Source: Eutreptiella sp. 'Long Island Sound 2002'
Taxonomy: Eukaryota; Euglenozoa; Euglenophyceae; Eutreptiales; Eutreptiaceae
DNA: 64,000 bases
Assembly: GCA_964036045.1 (NCBI GenBank)
Contig: OZ038383.1
Span: 93,318,086 to 93,382,085, forward strand
Direction: 5' to 3'
Under the pieces are notes generated by a model, which worked only from the letters and a program-made list of their open reading frames with translations, was not told the DNA's origin and did no database searches. Positions 9,578 through 20,249 of the stretch are shown here, piece by piece (position 1 is the stretch's first letter; each line of letters begins with the position of its first letter). The translations under genes and the position numbers were made by a program.

Positions 9578-10149
9578 GGTGACCAAGTCAGGCAGGCCGA
9601 CGACGCCGCCACCCACCCCGGGCGCCCCCCGGGGTCAGCGGTGCAGCCTGTGAGGGGCAGACGCACCACTGCCTCACCAAGTGTGCCTCGAGTGCGCGCG
9701 TCGACCGTCTAAGGTGAGACCCACCAGTTCCCAGAAAGCCGGGGCCTGTCGGCGGGACTGGTGTTTCTGAGCGTCCGCTCGCCGGCCCGTGGTGGACCTT
9801 GCTTGGTCCGGGCGCCTCTCTTCCTCGCGCCATGCATGGTGCTCTCGGCCCCCCCTCACCTGGGGCCCATTCCATCAAAGGTGAGACCCACCAGTTCCCA
9901 GAAAGCCGGCGCCTGTCGGCGGGACTGGTGTTTCTGAGCGTCCGCTCGCCTGCCCGTGGTGGACCTTGCTTGGTCCGGGCGCCTCTCTTCTTCGCGCCAT
10001 GCATGGTGCTCTCGGCCCCCCCTCACCTGGGGCCCATTCCATCGGAGTGCGTGTGTGTGTAACGGCTAGACGTTCTGCCGATGGACGCCCACTGGGCGGG
10101 CCAGCGGACGATGGCTCTAGCGCTCCATGACATGACATGACATGACATG
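9578..10149 (+). repeat. Spacer S1 with two 167-bp tandem copies
   Basis: A non-minisatellite block of about 570 bp that recurs as S2 and S3. It holds two tandem copies of a 167-bp sequence starting AAGGTGAGACCC at 9711 and 9878. It ends in four copies of CATGA just before the next B array. Its first 110 bp resemble, in reverse complement, the right end of units U1 and U2. ORFs of 61-138 codons follow the duplicated structure and resemble no known protein. Confidence 0.9.
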
Positions 10150-11949
10150 GGTGAGTGGGTGAGTGGGTGAGCGGGTGAGTGGGTGAGTGGGTGAGTGGGT
10201 GAGTGGGTGAGTGGGTGAGTGGGTGCGTGGGTGAGTGGGTGAGTGGCTGAGTGGCTGAGTGGGTGAGTGGGTGAGTGGGTGAGTGGGTGAGTGGGTGAGT
10301 GGATGAGTGGGTGAGTGGGTGAGTGGGTGAGTGGGTGAGTGGGTGAGTGGGTGAGTGGGTGAGTGGGTGAGTGGGTGAGTGGGTGAGTGGGTGAGTGGGT
10401 GAGTGGGTGAGTGGGTGAGTGGGTGAGTGGGTGAGTGGGTGAGTGGGTGAGTGGGTGAGTGGGTGAGTGGGTGAGTGGGTGAGTGGGTGAGTGGGTGAGT
10501 GGGTGAGTGGGTGAGTGGGTGAGTGGGTGAGTGGGTGAGTGGGTGAGTGGGTGAGTGGGTGAGTGGGTGAGTGGGTGAGTGGGTGAGTGGGTGAGTTGGT
10601 GAGTGGGTGAGTGGGTGAGCGGGTGAGTGGGTGAGTGGATGAGTGGGTGAGTGGGTGAGTGAGTGAGTGGGTGAGTGGGTGAGTGGGTGTGTGGGTGTGT
10701 GGGTGAGTGGCTGAGTGGGTGAGTGGGTGAGTGGCTGAGTGGGTGTGTGGGTGACTCGGTGAGTGGGTGAGTGGGTGAGTGGGTGAGTGGGTGAGTGGGT
10801 GAGTGGGTGAGTGGGTGAGCGGGTGAGCGGGTGAGTGGGTGAGTGGGTCAGTGGGTGAGTGGGTGAGTGGGTGAGTGGGTGAGTGGGTGAGTGGGCGAGT
10901 GGGTGAGTGGGTGAGTGGGTGAGTGGGTGAGTGGGTGAGTGGGTGAGTGGGCTTGTGGGTGAGTGGGTGAGTGGGTGAGTCGGTGAGTGGGTGAGTGGCC
11001 GAGTGGGTGAGTGGGTGAGTGGGTGAGTGGGTGAGTGGGTGAGTGGGTGAGGGAGTGAGCGGGTGAGCGGGTGAGCGGGTGAGCGGGTGAGTGGGTGAGT
11101 GGGTGAGTGGGTGAGTGGCTGAGTGGGTGAGTGGCTGAGTGGGTGAGTGGGTGAGTGGGTGAGTGGGTGAGTGGGTGAGTGGGTGTGTGGGTGAGTGGGT
11201 GAGTGGGTGAGTGGGTGAGTGGGTGAGTGGATGAGTGGGTGAGTGGGTGAGTGGGTGAGTGGGTGAGTGGGTGAGTGGGTGAGTGGGTGAGTGGGTGAGT
11301 GGGTGAGTGGGTGAGTGGGTGAGTGGGTGAGTGGGCGAGTGGGTGAGTGGGTGAGTGGGTGAGTGGGTGAGTGGGTGAGTGGGTGAGTGGGTGAGTGGGT
11401 GAGTGGGTGAGTGGGTGAGTGGGTGAGTGGGTGAGTGGCCGAGTGGGTGAGTGGGTGAGTGGGTGAGTGGGTGAGTGGGTGAGTGGGTGAGCGGGTGAGC
11501 GGGTGAGCGGGTGAGCGGGTGAGCGGGTGAGTGGGTGAGTGGGTGAGTGGGTGAGTGGGTGAGTGGGTGAATGGGTGAGTGGGTGAGTGGGTGAGTGGGT
11601 GAGTGGGTGAATGGGTGAGTGGGTGTGTGGGTGAGTGGGTGAGTGGGTGAGTGGGTGAGTGGGTGAGTGGGTGAGTGGGTGAGTGGGTGAGTGGGTGAGT
11701 CGGTGAGTGGGTGAGTGGGTGAGTGGGTGAGTGGGTGAGTGGGTGAGCGGGTGAGTGGCTGAGTGGGTGAGTGGGTGAGTGGGTGAGTGGGTGAGTGGGT
11801 GAGTGGGTGAGTGGGTGAGTGGGTGAGTGGTTGAGTTGGTGAATGGGTGAGTGGGTGAGTGGGTGAGTGGGTGAGTGGATGACTGGGTGAGTGGGTGAGT
11901 GGGTGAGTGGGTGAGTGGGTGAGTGGGTGAGAGGTCGAGTGGGTGAGGG
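10150..11949 (+). repeat. Minisatellite B2, 8-bp unit GGGTGAGT
   Basis: About 225 copies in strict phase. It includes clusters of the GAGC variant (for example 11057-11090 and 11487-11530), plus GGCC, GTGT and GGAT variants useful as internal markers. Confidence 0.97.
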
Positions 11950-12521
11950 GGTGACCAAGTCAGGCCGGCCGACGACGCCGCCACCCACCCCGGGCGCCCC
12001 CCGGGGTCAGCGGTGCAGCCTGTGAGGGGCAGACGCACCACTGCCTCACCAAGTGTGCCTCGAGTGCGCGCGTCGACCGTCTAAGGTGAGACCCACCATT
12101 TCCCAGAAAGCCGGGGCCTGTCGGCGGGACTGGTGTTTCTGAGCGTCCGCTCGCCGGCCCGTGGTGGACCTTGCTTGGTCCGGGCGCCTCTCTTCCTCGC
12201 GCCATGCATGGTGCTCTCGGCCCCCCCTCACCTGGGGCCCATTCCATCAAAGGTGAGACCCACCAGTTCCCAGAAAGCCGGGGTCTGTCGGCGGGACTGG
12301 TGTTTCTGAGCGTCCGCTCGCCTGCCCGTGGTGGACCTTGCTTGGTCCGGGCGCCTCTCTTCTTCGCGCCATGCATGGTGCTCTCGGCCCCCCCTCACCT
12401 GGGGCCCATTCCATCGGAGTGCGTGTGTGTGTAACGGCTAGACGTTCTGCCGATGGACGCCCACTGGGCGGGCCAGCGGACGATGGCTCTAGCGCTCCAT
12501 GACATGACATGACATGACATG
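11950..12521 (+). repeat. Spacer S2
   Basis: A copy of S1 with only a few substitutions, 2372 bp downstream of it. It has the same two 167-bp sub-repeats and the same terminal CATGA run. Confidence 0.92.
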
Positions 12522-15500
12522 GGTGAGTGGGTGAGTGGGTGAGCGGGTGAGTGGGTGAGTGGGTGAGTGGGTGAGTGGGTGAGTGGGTGAGTGGGTGAGT
12601 GGGTGAGTGGGTGAGTGGGTGAGTGGGTGAGTGGGTGAGTGGGTGAGTGGGTGAGTGGGTGAGTGGGTGAGTGGGTGAGTGGGTGAGTGGGTGAGTGGGT
12701 GAGTGGGTGAGTGGGTGAGCGGGTGAGCGGGTGAGCGGGTGAGCGGGTGAGCGGGTGAGCGGGTGAGCGGGTGAGCGGGTGAGCGGGTGAGCGGGTGAGC
12801 GGGTGAGCGGGTGAGTGGGTGAGTGGGTGAGTGGGTGAGTGGGTGAGAGTGGGTGAGTGGGTGAGTGGGTGAGTGGGTGAGTGGGTGAGTGGGTGAGTGG
12901 GTGAGTGGGTGAGTGGGTGAGTGGGTGAGTGGGTGAGTGGGTGAGTGGGTGAGTGGGTGAGTGGGTGAGTGGGTGAGTGGGTGAGTGGGTGAGTGGGTGA
13001 GCGGGTGAGCGGGTGAGCGGGTGAGTGGGTGAGTGGGTGAGTGGGTGAGTGGGTGAGTGGGTGAGTGGGTGAGTGGGTGAGTGGGTGAGTGAGTGAGTGG
13101 GTGAGTGGGTGAGTGGGTGAGTGGGTGAGTGGGTGAGTGGGTGAGTGGGTGAGTGGGTGAGTGGGTGAGTGGGTGAGTGGGTGAGTGGGTGAGTGGGTGA
13201 GTGGGTGAGTGGGTGAGTGGGTGAGTGGGTGAGTGGGTGAGTGGGTGACTGGGTGACTGGGTGAGTGGGTGAGTGGGTGAGTGGGTGAGTGGGTGAGTGG
13301 GTGAGTGGGTGAGTGGGTTAGTGGGTGAGTGGGTGAGTGGGTGAGTGGGTGAGTGGGTGAGTGGGTGAGTGGGTGAGTGGGTGAGTGGGTGAGTGGGTGG
13401 GTTGGTGAGTGGGTGAGTGGGTGAGTGGGTGAGTGGGTGTGTGGGTGAGTCGGTGAGTGGGTGAGTGGGTGAGTGGGTGAGTGGGTGAGTGGGTGAGTGG
13501 GTGAGTGGGTGAGTGGGTGAGTGGGTGAGTGGGTGAGTGGGTGAGTGGGTGAGTGGGTGAGTGGGTGAGCGGGTGAGCGGGTGAGTGGGTGAGTGGGTGA
13601 GTGGGTGAGTGGGTGAGTGGGTGAGTGGGTGAGTGGGTGAGTGGGTGAGTGGGTGAGTGGGTGAGTGGGTGAGTGGGTGAGGGGTGAGTGGGTGAGTGGG
13701 TGAGTGGGTGAGTGGGTGAGTGGGTGAGTGGGAGTGGGTGAGTGGGTGAGTGGGTGAGTGGGTGAGTGGGTGAGTGGGTGAGTGGGTGAGTGGGTGAGTG
13801 GGTGGAGTGGGTGAGTGGGTGAGTGGGTGAGTGGGTGAGTGGGTGAGTGGGGTGAGTGGGTGAGTGGGTGAGTGGGTGAGTGGGTGAGTGGGTGAGTGGG
13901 TGAGTGGGTGAGTGGGTGAGTGGGTGAGTGGGTGAGTGGGGGTGTGAGTGGGTGAGTGGGTGAGTGGGTGAGTGGGGAGTGGGTGAGTGGGGTGAGTGGG
14001 TGAGGGGTGAGGGGGTGGGTGAGGGGGTGAGTGGGTGAGTGGGTGAGTGGGTGAGTGGGTGAGTGGGTGAGTGGGTGAGTGGGTGAGTGGGTGAGTGGGT
14101 GAGTGGGTGAGTGGGTGAGTGGGTGAGTGGGTGAGTGGGTGAGTGGGTGAGTGGGTGAGTGGGTGAGCGGGTGAGCGGGTGAGCGGGTGAGCGGTGAGCG
14201 GGTGAGGCGGGTGAGCGGGTGAGGGGGTGAGTGGGTGAGTGGGTGAGTGGGTGAGTGGGTGAGTGGGTGAGTGGGTGAGTGGGTGAGTGGGTGAGTGGGT
14301 GAGTGGGTGAGTGGGTGAGTGGGTGAGTGGGTGAGTGGGTGAGTGGGTGAGTGGGTGAGTGGGTGAGTGGGTTGGGTGAGTGGGTGAGTGGGTGAGTGGG
14401 TGAGTGGGTGAGTGGGTGAGTGGGTGAGTGGGTGAGTGGGTGAGTGGGTGAGTGGGTGAGTGGGTGAGTGGGTGAGTGGGTGAGTGGGTGAGTGGGTGAG
14501 TGGGTGAGTGGGTGAGTGGGTGAGTGGTGAGTGGGTGAGTGGGTGAGTGGGTGAGTGGGTGAGTGGGTGAGTGGGTGAGTGGGTGAGTGGGTGAGTGGGT
14601 GAGTGGGTGAGTGGGTGAGTGGGTGAGTGGGTGAGTGGGTGAGTGGGTGAGTGGGTGAGTGGGTGAGTGGGGTGAGTGGGTGAGTGGGTGAGTGGGTGAG
14701 TGGGTGAGTGGGTTGAGTGGAGGGGTGAGTGGGTGAGTGGGTGAGTGGGTGAGTGGGTGAGTGGGTGAGTGGGTGAGTGGGTGAGTGGGTGAGTGGGTGA
14801 GTGGGTGAGTGGGTGAGTGGGTGAGTGGGTGAGTGGGTGAGGTGAGCAGGTGAGCGGGTGAGCGGGTGAGTGGGTGAGTGGCTGAGTGGCTGAGTGGGTG
14901 AGTGGGTGAGTGGGTGAGTGGGTGAGTGGGTGAGAGGGTGAGTGGGTGAGTGGATGTGTGGGTGAGTGGGTGAGTCGGTGAGTGGGTGAGTGGGTGAGCG
15001 GGTGAGTGGGTGAGTGGGTAAGTGGGTGAGTGGGTGAGTGGGTGAGTGGGTGATTGGGTGAGTGGGTGAGTGGGTGAGTGGGTGAGTGGGTGAGTGGGTG
15101 AGTGGGTGAGTGGGTGAGTGGGTGAGTGGGTGAGTGGGTGGGTGGGTGAGTGGGTGAGTGGGTGAGTGGGTGAGTGGGTGAGTGGGTGAGTGGGTGAGTG
15201 GGTGAGTGTGTGAGTGGGTGAGTGGGTGAGTGGGTGAGTGGGTGAGTGGGTGAGTGGGTGAGTGGTGAGTGGGTGAGTGGGTGAGTGGGTGAGTGGGTGA
15301 GTGGGTGAGTGGGTGAGTGGGTGAGTGGGTGAGTGGGTGAGTGGATGAGTGGGTGAGTGGGTGAGTGGGTGAGTGGGTGAGTGGGTGAGTGGGTGAGTGG
15401 GTGAGTGGGTGAGTGGGTGAGTGGGTGAGTGGGTGAGTGGGTGAGTGGGTGAGTGGGTGAGTGGGTGAGTGGGTGTGTGGGTGTGTGGGTGAGTGGGTGA

Positions 15501-18500
15501 GTGGGTGTGTGGGTGTGTGGGTGAGTGGGTGAGTGGGTGAGTGGGCGAGTGGGTGAGTGGGTGAGTGGGTGAGTGGGTGAGTGGGTGAGTGGGTGAGGGG
15601 GTGAGTGGGTGAGGGGGTGAGTGGGTGAGTGGGTGAGTNNNNNNNNNNNNNNNNNNNNNNNNNNNNNNNNNNNNNNNNNNNNNNNNNNNNNNNNNNNNNN
15701 NNNNNNNNNNNNNNNNNNNNNNNNNNNNNNNNNNNNNNNNNNNNNNNNNNNNNNNNNNNNNNNNNNNNNNNNNNNNNNNNNNNNNNNNNNNNNNNNNNNN
15801 NNNNNNNNNNNNNNNNNNNNNNNNNNNNNNNNNNNNNNGGTGGAGTGGGTGAGTGGGTGAGTGGGTGAGTGGGTGAGTGGGTGAGTGGGTGAGTGGGTGA
15901 GTGGGTGAGTGGGTGAGTGGGTGAGTGGGTGAGTGGGTGAGTGGGTGAGTGGGTGAGTGGGTGAGTGGGTGAGTGGGTGAGCGGGTGAGCGGGTGAGCGG
16001 GTGAGCGGGTGAGCGGGTGAGCGGGTGAGCGGGTGAGCGGGTGAGCGGGTGAGCGGGTGAGCGGGTGAGTGGGTGAGTGGGTGAGTGGGTGAGTGGGTGA
16101 GTGGGTGAGTGGGTGAGTGGGTGAGTGGGTGAGTGGGTGAGTGGGTGAGTGGGTGAGTGGGTGAGTGGGTGAGTGGGTGAGTGGGTGAGTGGGTGAGTGG
16201 GTGAGTGGGTGAGTGGGTGAGTGGGTGAGTGGGTGAGTGGGTGAGTGGGTGAGTGGGTGAGCGGGTGAGCCGGTGAGTGGGTGAGTGGGTGGGGTGAGTG
16301 GGTGAGTGGGTGAGTGGGTGAGTGGGTGAGTGGGTGAGTGGGTGAGTGGGTGAGTGGGTGAGTGGGTGAGTGGGTGAGTGGGTGAGTGGGTGAGTGGGTG
16401 AGTGGGTGAGTGGGTGAGTGGGTGAGTGGGTGAGTGGGTGAGTGGGTGAGTGGGTGAGTGGGTGAGTGGGTGAGTGGGTGAGTGGGTGAGTGGGTGAGTG
16501 GGTGACTGGGTGACTGGGTGAGTGGTGAGTGGGTGAGTGGGTGAGTGGGTGAGTGGGTGAGTGGGTGAGTGGGTGAGTGGGTGTGTGGGTGAGTCGGTGA
16601 GTGGGTGAGTGGGTGAGTGGGTGAGTGGGTGAGTGGGTGAGTGGGTGAGTGGGTGAGTGGGTGAGTGGGTGAGTGGGTGAGTGGGTGAGTGGGTGAGTGG
16701 GTGAGTGGGTGAGTGGGTGAGTGGGTGAGTGGGTGAGAGGTGAGCAGGTGAGCGGGTGAGCGGGTGAGTGGGTGAGTGGCTGAGTGGCTGAGTGGGTGAG
16801 TGGGTGAGTGGGTGAGTGGGTGAGTGGGTGAGAGGGTGAGTGGGTGAGTGGATGTGTGGGTGAGTGGGTGAGTCGGTGAGTGGGTGAGTGGGTGAGCGGG
16901 TGAGTGGGTGAGTGGGTAAGTGGGTGAGTGGGTGAGTGGGTGAGTGGGTGATTGGGTGAGTGGGTGAGTGGGTGAGTGGGTGAGTGGGTGAGTGGGTGAG
17001 TGGGTGAGTGGGTGAGTGGGTGAGTGGGTGAGTGGGTGGGTGGGTGAGTGGGTGAGAGTGGGTGAGTGGGTGAGTGGGTGAGTGGGTGAGTGGGTGAGTG
17101 GGTGAGTGGGTGAGTGGGTGAGTGGGTGAGTGGGTGAGTGGGTGAGTGGGTGAGTGGGTGAGTGGGTGAGTGGGTGAGTGGGTGAGTGGGTGAGTGGGTG
17201 AGTGGGTGAGTGGGTGAGTGGGTGAGTGGTGAGTGGGTGAGTGGGTGAGTGGGTGAGTGGGTGAGTGGGTGAGTGGGTGAGTGGGTGAGTGGGTGAGTGG
17301 GTGAGTGGGTGAGTGGGTGAGTGGGTGAGTGTGAGTGGGTGAGTGGTGAGTGGGTGAGTGGGTGAGTGGGTGAGTGGGTGTGTGGGTGTGTGGGTGAGTG
17401 GGTGAGTGGGTGTGGGTGTGTGGGTGAGTGGGTGAGTGGTGAGTGGTGAGTGGGTGAGTGGGTGAGTGGGTGAGTGGGTGAGTGGGTGAGGGGGTGAGTG
17501 GGTGAGGGGGTGAGTGGGTGAGTGGGTGAGTGGGTGAGTGGGTGAGTGGGTGAGTGGGTGAGTGGGTGAGTGGGTGAGTGGGTGAGTGGGTGAGTGGGGA
17601 GTGGGTGAGTGGGTGAGTGGGTGAGTGGGTGAGCGGGTGAGCGGGTGAGCGGGTGAGCGGGTGAGCGGGTGAGCGGGTGAGCGGGTGAGCGGGTGAGCGG
17701 GTGAGCGGGTGAGCGGGTGAGCGGGTGAGTGGGTGAGTGGGTGAGTGGGTGAGTGGGTGACAGTGGGTGAGTGGGTGAGTGGGTGAGTGGGTGAGTGGGT
17801 GAGTGGGTGAGTGGTGAGTGGGTGAGTGGGTGAGTGGGTGAGTGGGTGAGTGGGTGAGTGGGTGAGTGGGTGAGTGGGTGAGTGGGTGAGTGGGTGAGTG
17901 GGTGAGTGGGTGAGTGGGTGAGTGGGTGAGCGGGTGAGCGGGTGAGCGGGTGAGTGGGTGAGTGGGTGAGTGGGTGAGTGGGTGAGTGGGTGAGTGGGTG
18001 AGTGGCTGAGTGGGTGAGTGGGTGAGTGAGTGAGTGGGTGAGTGGGTGAGTGGGTGAGTGGGTGAGTGGTGAGTGGGTGAGTGGGTGAGTGGGTGAGTGG
18101 GTGAGTGGGTGAGTGGGTGAGTGGGTGAGTGGGTGAGTGGGTGAGTGGGTGAGTGGGTGAGTGGGTGAGTGGGTGAGTGGGTGACTGGGTGACTGGGTGA
18201 GTGGGTGAGTGGGTGAGTGGGTGAGTGGGTGAGTGGGTGAGTGGGTGAGTGGGTGAGTGGGTGTGTGGGTGAGTCGGTGAGTGGGTGAGTGGGTGAGTGG
18301 GTGAGTGGGTGAGTGGGTGAGTGGGTGAGTGGGTGAGTGGTGAGTGGGTGAGTGGGTGAGTGGGTGAGTGGGTGAGTGGGTGAGTGGGTGAGTGGGTGAG
18401 TGGGTGAGTGGGTGAGAGGTGAGCAGGTGAGCGGGTGAGCGGGTGAGTGGCTGAGTGGCTGAGTGGCTGAGTGGGTGAGTGGGTGAGTGGGTGAGTGGGT

Positions 18501-19680
18501 GAGTGGGTGAGAGGGTGAGTGGGTGAGTGGATGTGTGGGTGAGTGGGTGAGTCGGTGAGTGGGTGAGTGGGTGAGCGGGTGAGTGGGTGAGTGGGTGAGT
18601 GGGTGAGTGGGTGAGTGGGTGAGTGGGTGATTGGGTGAGTGGGTGAGTGGGTGAGTGGGTGAGTGGGTGAGTGGGTGAGTGGGTGAGTGGGTGAGTGGGT
18701 GAGTGGGTGAGTGGGTGGGTGGGTGAGTGGGTGAGTGGGTGAGTGGGTGAGTGGGTGAGTGGGTGAGTGGGTGAGTGGGTGAGTGTGTGAGTGGGTGAGT
18801 GGGTGAGTGGGTGAGTGGGTGAGTGGGTGAGTGGGTGAGTGGGTGAGTGGGTGAGTGGGTGAGTGGGTGAGTGGGTGAGTGGGTGAGTGGGTGAGTGGGT
18901 GAGTGGGTGAGTGGATGAGTGGGTGAGTGGGTGAGTGGGTGAGTGGGTGAGTGGGTGAGTGGGTGAGTGGGTGAGTGGGTGAGTGGGTGAGTGGATGAGT
19001 GGATGAGTGGGTGAGGTGGGTGAGTGGGTGAGTGGGTGAGTGGGTGAGTGTGTGAGTGTGTGAGTGGGTGAGTGGGTGAGTGGGTGAGCGGGTGAGTGGG
19101 TGAGTGGGTGAGTGGGTGAGTGGGTGAGTGGGTGAGTGGGTGAGTGGGTGTGTGGGTGAGTGGGTGAGTGGGTGAGTGGGTGAGTGGGTGAGTGGGTGAG
19201 TGGGTGAGTGGGTGAGTGGGTGAGTGGGTGAGTGGGTGAGTGGGTGAGTGGGTGAGTGGGTGAGTGGGTGAGTGGGTGAGTGGGTGAGTGGGTGAGTGGG
19301 TGAGTGGGTGAGTGGGTGAGTGGGTGAGTGGGTGAGTGGGTGAGGTGGGTGAGTGGATGAGTGGGTGAGTGGGTGAGTTTGTGAGTGTGTGAGTGGGTGA
19401 GTGGGTGAGTGGGCGAGTGGGTGAGCGGGTGAGTGGGTGAGTGGGTGAGTGGGTGAGTGGGTGAGTGGGTGAGTGGGTGAGTGGGTGAGTGGGTGTGTGG
19501 GTGAGTGGGTGAGTGGGTGAGTGGGTGAGTGGGTGAGTGGGTGAGTGGGTGAGTGGGTGAGTGGGTGAGTGGGTGAGTGGGTGAGTGGATGAGTTGGTGA
19601 GGGGGTGAGTGAGTGAGTGGGTGAGTGGGTGAGTGGGTGAGTGGGTGAGTGGGTGAGTGGGTGAGTGGGTGAGTGGGTGA
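12522..19680 (+). repeat. Minisatellite B3, 8-bp unit GGGTGAGT with higher-order repeats
   Basis: The longest B array, interrupted by the N gap. Marker variants recur at fixed distances: a GATT unit at 15051, 16949 and 18628, and a double GACT unit at 16503 and 18182. This shows higher-order copies of about 1.9 and 1.68 kb. GAGC clusters of about 11-12 units occur near 12717-12811, 15979-16067 and 17632-17727. Unlike B1, B2 and B4, this array has many single-base indels that break the 8-bp phase, mainly at 12845-12850, 13680-14030, 14200-14850 and 17050-17450. Confidence 0.95.
15639..15838. other. Assembly gap (200 N)
   Basis: A run of 200 N inside array B3. The round length suggests a placeholder, so the true array length is unknown. 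Confidence 0.98.
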
Positions 19681-20249
19681 GTGCCAAGTCAGGCCGGCCG
19701 ACGACGCCGCCACCCACCCCGGGCGCCCCCCGGGGTCAGCGGTGCAGCCTGTGAGGGGCAGACGCACCACTGCCTCACCAAGTGTGCCTCGAGTGCGCGC
19801 GTCGACCGTCTAAGGTGAGACCCACCAGTTCCCAGAAAGCCGGGGCCTGTCGGCGGGACTGGTGTTTCTGAGCGTCCGCTCGCCGGCCCGTGGTGGACCT
19901 TGCTTGGTCCGGGCGCCTCTCTTCCTCGCGCCATGCATGGTGCTCTCGGCCCCCCCTCACCTGGGGCCCATTCCATCAAAGGTGAGACCCACCAGTTCCC
20001 AGAAAGCCGGGGCCTGTCGGCGGGACTGGTGTTTCTGAGCGTCCGCTCGCCTGCCCGTGGTGGACCTTGCTTGGTCCGGGCGCCTCTCTTCTTCGCGCCA
20101 TGCATGGTGCTCTCGGCCCCCCCTCACCTGGGGCCCATTCCATCGGAGTGCGTGTGTGTGTAACGGCTAGACGTTCTGCCGATGGACGCCCACTGGGCGG
20201 GCCAGCGGACGATGGCTCTAGCGCTCCATGACATGACATGACATGACAT
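19681..20249 (+). repeat. Spacer S3
   Basis: Third copy of the 0.57-kb spacer, essentially identical to S2 except for isolated bases. It has the same 167-bp duplication and CATGA run. Confidence 0.92.

Noticed and set aside
12395-19717. Open frame of 2440 codons on the minus strand (and similar ones of 300-1850 codons at 8129-25685)
   Set aside because: The 8-bp unit has no stop in any minus frame, so every frame encodes the same Thr-His-Pro-Leu repeat. This is an arithmetic artefact; nothing suggests translation.
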